DNA from: Mikrocytos mackini
Lineage: Eukaryota > Endomyxa > Ascetosporea > Mikrocytida > Mikrocytiidae
Assembly: GCA_030180075.1 (NCBI GenBank)
Contig: JASNJN010000495.1
Span: forward strand, 1 to 21,113
Length of the DNA stretch: 21,113 nt
Direction: 5' to 3'
The notes under the pieces were generated by a model. It saw only the letters and a program-made list of their open reading frames with translations, was not told the origin of the DNA and did no database searches. This document shows positions 16,581 through 21,113 of this stretch, piece after piece. Each line of letters starts with the position of its first letter. Position 1 is the stretch's first letter. The translations under genes were made by a program, and so were the position numbers.

Positions 16581-18501
16581 ATGAACGAAGAACACAACCT
16601 GAGCAACAATGAGGAGTGTAATAAGGACAACAAATGGGAGCCATCTCAGTATCTACATATAGAACATTTGAAATGCCAAATATTGAAAGAGTCAAAAATC
16701 CAATGTGACAATGACTTCTCCGACTTGTCTAACCCAACAATCTCGATCAAGAAACAAAATACTGTTGAAAAATCCAAGCGGAATGTAAAAGAATCTACAT
16801 CTTTCAACAGTTCGATGCGGAACCGCGTCCCAAATAATTCAAACCAAATCAGTAAAATGAATGAAATCAAATCATTTAACATTACGTCGAACAAACCTTA
16901 CAATAAGACAGCAACTATGGATACGAATCAAAGAGTTGTGGTAACGTCGCCACAAACTCAATGCTACTATAATGGTTTTGAAATAATATACAAACAACAG
17001 GGCCAAGTTTATGGTGAAGATCTTGAATCCTTATCAATGCCAAGCCGTTTTAAAGAACAGGGCAGAGTGACAATGTCTTCTTTTTCTTCGCAGACAGAGA
17101 TTTGCTTTGGGAAGATCGTCACAAAAACCGTTTAAAAAGTAATGCAGGTCCTATTTCTATAAAAAATATTCAAAACAAGATCATATTCAAAGAGATTTCA
17201 GACATTACACAAGATTATCATATTAAATCAAATGACAGTATTTCCGGAATTAAGGCGTATAAGGAGCTAACAAACAGCAGAAATGTACAATTCATCAATT
17301 TCTCGAAAAGATCTGAGTTTGAAAATTGGAAAGATGAAATCCTTGATAGAAACGGGGTCATTTTTCTACGACATACAGGGATAAAAACTCTTAAATCATC
17401 TTCTGTGAAAGCTGACTATTATGAGTATAAAGAACGTCCAGCATGTAGAGAGGCCAAGTTTAAATTAGACAAAGAGGTTGGGAACGAAAATGAACTTCTT
17501 AATGAAATTTGTCCAGCTCGTTTTAACATCACAATTCATAAAAAACGGTAAAATAAATCTTGCCATTGTGAATTACCACAATCATGAGTTTAATTTTTCG
17601 TCTGCAGGAATTAACACATCTTTGAAAAATATGTTAATAGACGAGATTAATGCGAAGATACCATTGAAAGAAGTCTATAACAAAACGTTAGAAATGGAAA
17701 CACGAGTTAAATATCCAATTGTTGATAAAATTGGAATGAATTACCTTCAAAATTTGAAGAATAAATATTCATACTTCTCTCTTTCTGGCCTGGAAACATT
17801 TAGGTCATTTTTAACAAAAGTGTTGGAAAAAGTTTAAAAAAGGATTGCATTACACTTACACTCAAGTTTCCCGGCGAACTAGACATTAAATATCCATTAC
17901 TTAAAGAGGGCGACATGGTGTTTTCATTTACAACAAATAAATTGTTAAATAATACCATGACTTCTGAAATACACGAATTGATGATAGATGGAACCCACAA
18001 AACTAACAAATATGATTAAAAGCTCGTCAGTTTGTTTAGATCCCATGAATCACAAAGAACTATTCCAATACTCTTTATTTTTACGGCCTATGAAAACGTA
18101 GATATTTTCAACACTGCATTTGGAAGTCTGAAACTACTTGTAAATAGGGACATACAATGCAAGTATTTTGTTTCAGACATGTTCCCATCTTATTTCAAAG
18201 CATGATGTAATATTTTCGGGAACGGACCACGTTGGATTTGGTGCAACTGGCATGTCACACAGGCCATTCATACTAATTTGATGAGGAAAGTGAAAAACAA
18301 CATGATTAGAACCCATATAAAGAATTTGTTTTTTGAATTACAAGAGACATGTGAAATGGAGATGTTTAAAATAAAATTTGAAGAGCTCATTAATTATATC
18401 CGTGAGCATGTAAAGACCTTTTACAAATACTTCGAGTCATACTATAAGGATCGTACAGAGAATTGGGCTACAATATATAGAAAGGGGTCAGTACTTAATA
18501 C
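16581..18501 (+). pseudogene. MULE transposase gene, broken (DDE plus CNWH type)
   Basis: From the ATG at 16581 a Ser/Asn/Lys-rich N-terminal part runs to 17135. The next frame (about 17102-17551) has NFSKRSEFENWKDEILDRNG and CREAKFKLDK, then CPARFNITIHK. Another frame (to 17837) has AIVNYHNHEFNFSS, completing a C..C..H.H finger like those of MULE/FAR1 proteins. From about 17822 one frame runs to 18501: LMIDGTHKTNKYD (first Asp codon 17987), ENVDIFNTAFGSLKLL, YFVSDMFPSYFKA (second Asp 18176) and PRWIWCNWHVTQAI, with the CxxH motif at 18242-18253, and then YYKDRTENWATIYRKG. Stops lie at 18017 (TAA) and 18203 (TGA). Frame changes lie near 17100, 17550 and 17825. The C-terminal part with the third acidic residue is cut off at LNT by the hAT-like insertion at 18502. 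The N-terminal 185 codons could be a separate protein. Confidence 0.82.
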
Positions 18502-18569
18502 CAGACATGCGAATTTAGCCCAAATTCAAGATCCGACCCGACCCGACACTGGGTCGGGCGGGTCGGGTT
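18502..18569 (+). mobile_element. GC-hairpin hAT-like end inserted in the MULE
   Basis: It starts CAGACATGCGAATTTAGCCC exactly where MULE similarity ends, followed at 18533-18569 by a CCGACCCGACCCG / GGGTCGGGCGGGTCGGG hairpin. It is the same build as the right end of the element at 19544-19921. The other terminus and an 8-bp duplication were not found downstream, so the copy is truncated or its far end has decayed. Confidence 0.6.
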
Positions 18570-18706
18570 AAAATGTAAAATGGTAGTTTATTATTTTCTT
18601 TATATTATTAGTAACTAGCTAAATCATTGTCGATATAAATCCTTCCCATAGTACAATAAATAATTTAAATATATATTACAATCATAATTCGTTTAAATAA
18701 AAAAAT

Positions 18707-19021
18707 TTAATATTTATTTATATGATTAATAAAACGGCAGCTTTGAACTTTTAAAACATTATTCTTGATAAAAACATAATGAATATAAATCCGCCCTAGC
18801 ATTTTTAAAAATTTGGACCAAGCATTCCTCGGAAATCGTGAAATGCATTTTATGAACAATAATTCTGAATTTTGGCATTGTTTCAGTAATCTTTTAAATA
18901 GGAAGAATTTCAAATATTCTTGATAAAGATCTTTCTTAAATAAAACTTCATGTTTTAACGAACAAACATGTTTCAAAATATCGAGTTTGTAATAGCATCT
19001 AAATAAATTGATTATATTCAT
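18707..19021 (-). CDS. Hypothetical small basic protein (doubtful)
   Basis: The ATG at 19021 opens 104 codons ending in TAA at 18707. The product is rich in Phe, Leu and Lys with patches such as FLFKRLLKQCQNSELLFIKC and FPRNAWSKFLKMLGRIYIHY, which are helical and amphipathic. There is no recognised domain. Codon use is very AT-rich, unlike the gene island. It lies next to a broken transposon, so it may be chance or decayed transposon coding. Confidence 0.28.
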   Translation of the reverse strand: MNIINLFRCYYKLDILKHVCSLKHEVLFKKDLYQEYLKFFLFKRLLKQCQNSELLFIKCISRFPRNAWSKFLKMLGRIYIHYVFIKNNVLKVQSCRFINHINKY

Positions 19022-19535
19022 ATCTAACAAATTAAATAGTTAATATTATAGCGACTAAATGTGCCTTTTTGTAATGTAATTTGATAAATAACATTTTACC
19101 TCCTCTAAATGCTCTGTTCTAATATTTAGTTAAATTAATGTTATTGTAACTTCTAAATGTTTTGAATCCCTTTATTTTTCATTCATATTTCTGATCCAAA
19201 TATAAATCTCTTACTTTGGGACGAGTTAAACAAGAGTCCCTTATTCTATTTGTCGAAGTCAAAGTTATTTATGGGCAACTATTATGTGGAATTTTTCGTA
19301 TAGCCTACATATCGGTCGAACCCAGATATAAAGGTTTGTTTTTGTCTCTTTCCAACCACTGGGCGATTATCTATATTACAATCTTTTCTTCACTTAAACT
19401 ATTTCATATAATATTGTATAACTATGATAAGTTGAAGTCTATATTGCTCTTGTAATGTTCAATCCTTAGTGTTTACATTAACTAAAACTTTGTTTTTTGT
19501 AATATAAAGTATGTGAGTTATAATCAGGATAAATG
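19022..19535. other. AT-rich stretch, weak plus-strand frame only
   Basis: A frame without ATG is open at about 19194-19455 (VKQESLILFVEVKVIYGQLL, then YISVEPRYKGLFLSL). It has somewhat higher GC and a protein-like look in the middle, but no family resemblance and no start. No other signal is seen. Confidence 0.35.
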
Positions 19536-19929
19536 GAATACAGCAGAGTTGAGAATTTCCGACCCGACCGCCCGAACCCGACCCGTTCGGGTCGGGTTCG
19601 GGCGGAAGAAGGCCAAAAAAACGCTAAAAACTCTCACATGGATGCACTTTTAAAAATATACACAATTTTACTAATTTACGCTAGATATTTACTTAATTTT
19701 ATTTATTAAATAGTTAATTTACTCTAATATTAGATTCTAACATGAAAACAAGTTAAAACAAATAATTTTTGACCTTTGATTTGTTATTTTTGAATATCAT
19801 TAAATTTGGGGAATTAAGTTTTTGGTAGAAAATTTTTTACAAATTTCCTACCCGACCCGCCCGACCCGAAGGCGGGGCGGGTCGGGTCGGGTTCTGGATT
19901 TAGGCAAAATTCTCAACTCTGGAATACAG
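19536..19929. mobile_element. Complete GC-hairpin hAT MITE (378 bp) with 8-bp TSD
   Basis: The element at 19544-19921 begins CAGAGTTGAGAATTT and ends AAATTCTCAACTCTG, with identical GAATACAG on both sides (19536-19543 and 19922-19929). CAGAG-type ends with an 8-bp duplication indicate hAT. Each end is followed inward by a GC-rich palindrome: 19559-19605 (CCGACCCG to CGGGCGG) and 19851-19892 (CCCGACCCG to CGGGTCGGG). The middle is about 240 bp of AT-rich non-coding DNA. No transposase. The hairpins are shared with the copies near 436-499 and 18502-18569. Confidence 0.9.
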
Positions 19930-20237
19930 TATCGTTTGTTAATATGTTTTGTCTTGATATTGTATTGTGCGTTTGCAATTATAATAGGAAAGTTTCTATG
20001 TATCATAATTTGGTAGGTCCAAGAATGTTTAATCGCCCAACATGTTAATAACGTCATTTTCCCAAATACTTCCCAGATTTAATACAAATAATAGGTATAT
20101 CACAATTTGCAGTTAATACGTTGATGTCGCTTCTATATAAAATGATTATAAGAATTGTATAAGGAATTTTTCATATTGTCATTTAGATTCGTTCATTTTC
20201 CAGGAACTACAAGTTTCAATATTTATTATTAAGATAG
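19930..20237. other. AT-rich spacer, nothing recognised
   Basis: It contains the right-hand flank of the hAT target site and AT-rich unique-looking DNA. No gene, RNA or repeat can be supported. Confidence 0.45.
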
Positions 20238-20513
20238 CTATCTTGTTAATTGATGTGAAAGCCATTGTCTATTAATGGTTTTCGTGGAGAAAGTTAGAAT
20301 TGAGCTGATTTCTTTTTGTATAATGTGTTTCTCTTTAGATTTTAGGTCCTCTCTATCAATGGGCAATAAACGGGAGTATTGGTTGGTTCATTGGTTCGTG
20401 AGTATTGTGAGTTCATTAAGATTTAAGGCTGTATTAGTCCGAAAACTTGTCATACAAAATAGGAATTCACATTCGATTTTTTTAGCGTAAAAATTCAAAA
20501 TTTTTATGTTCAT
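20238..20513 (-). pseudogene. Possible decayed small gene with one in-frame TGA
   Basis: A minus-strand ATG at 20513 opens 91 codons to a TAG at 20240-20238, interrupted by TGA at 20390-20388. The second half is polar and protein-like (YSRLLPIDREDLKSKEKHII, then STKTINRQWLSHQLTR). The plus-strand frame here is its shadow. No family is recognised. Confidence 0.28.
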
Positions 20514-20942
20514 TTGTCTAAGTAACTATAATTTGTCATTTCTCCCACCATTTTGTATTATAAATACGTATTCACAGTTTTGTTTAAATATTCTGTAAAA
20601 TAAAAAGTAAAATTTTAAAAAAGTAAAATTCACAATTTATAAACGATAGGGGACATGTAAATATACTAAAATGCTTCAATGTTGAATATAAATGCGTGCG
20701 TATTGTTCAGATGGAGGTAATGCGTTAAACTTCTTTCTACCCTCACAGATTCAGATTTTTAAAAACTTGTAATTTCTTTAAATCACAGAAAGCGTCAAAC
20801 GCTGTTTCGAATGATAATCGACGTATACATAGTATGGCAAACCCTTGTTATAATAAATAGAGCTGACATGCCGCATTAATCCTAAAAACATCTTTTAAAA
20901 AATAAAACTTTACTTTTACAATGCAGGTGCTTGTATATAAGC
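20514..20942. other. AT-rich stretch without a supported gene
   Basis: Stops in all frames. No inverted repeat pairs or RNA features were found. Confidence 0.45.
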
Positions 20943-21113
20943 CAGTGATGTTCGCAAGAGCATAATAGCTTTTTAAAATAGCCTTTTTCAAAAGGCATAA
21001 TATGCTTTTATCGCGATAATTCCGAAAAGCTACAGCGTTATCGCGATAAACCGGATTATACCTAAATTTATGCTTTATGTCGCGATAATATGTCGTCAAA
21101 AATCAAAAAAAGC
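20943..21113 (+). mobile_element. Left end of a hAT-like element, cut by window edge
   Basis: CAGTGATGTTCGCAAGAGC at 20943 looks like a hAT terminus (CAGNG type). It is followed by TAGCTTTTTAAAATAGCC and by three TATCGCGATA-type palindromes: 21009-21018, 21039-21048 and a TGTCGCGATA variant at 21079-21088. Spaced subterminal motifs of this sort are typical of hAT ends. The right end and TSD lie beyond the window. Confidence 0.45.

Noticed and set aside
16402-16894. Minus-strand frames of 82-97 codons
   Set aside because: They are shadows of the MULE N-terminal coding frame.

Overview
The window looks like AT-rich nuclear DNA of a reduced eukaryote, most consistently a microsporidian with an expanded, transposon-littered genome. 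The organism is inferred. The evidence is that the long genes have no introns, NMD3 is recognisable but strongly diverged, the membrane proteins are lineage-specific, and several ATGs are preceded closely by AAATTTTAAATTTT-like motifs. I see no bacterial operons, no ribosome binding sites and no tRNA or rRNA gene. A genus cannot be fixed from this alone.

Layout. A compact gene island lies at about 9.1-15.8 kb, with higher GC and clean codons. In order it holds a small RRM protein that resembles Nup53/Nup35 (minus), a polytopic membrane protein of about 491 codons (plus), a seven-helix protein of 283 aa (minus), the 60S export adaptor NMD3 (minus) and a 12-helix MFS-like transporter (plus). 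Apart from NMD3, functions rest on fold-level impressions.

The left flank (1-9.1 kb) is a transposon graveyard. It contains a LINE-like tail on the minus strand, three hAT-type MITEs with perfect 8-bp target-site duplications (TSDs), a pogo/Tc1-like MITE, two other inverted-repeat elements, and a 1.43-kb fold-back element whose arms are about 650-720 bp around a 58-bp loop. It also has a decayed gene with tandem coding repeats, an ORF interrupted by TGA, and the C-terminal half of a MULE transposase carrying the VPSTNNALESYN signature.

The right flank (15.8-21.1 kb) holds a second, clearly different MULE transposase. It is broken by a few frame changes and two stops, and is then cut off by insertion of a hAT-like end carrying a GC-rich CCCGACCCG hairpin. 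The same hairpin-bearing family occurs as a whole 378-bp element with a perfect 8-bp TSD at 19.5-19.9 kb, and as a solo end near position 470. The start of another hAT-like element with TATCGCGATA repeats runs off the right edge.

The strongest leads for a second look are (i) the two neighbouring, convergent seven-helix genes, which may be diverged paralogs, (ii) the GC-hairpin hAT family nested in a MULE, (iii) the long near-perfect palindrome, which if transcribed would yield long hairpin RNA, and (iv) the tandem-repeat gene relic at 5.06-5.6 kb. I found no convincing multi-gene system of a new kind.
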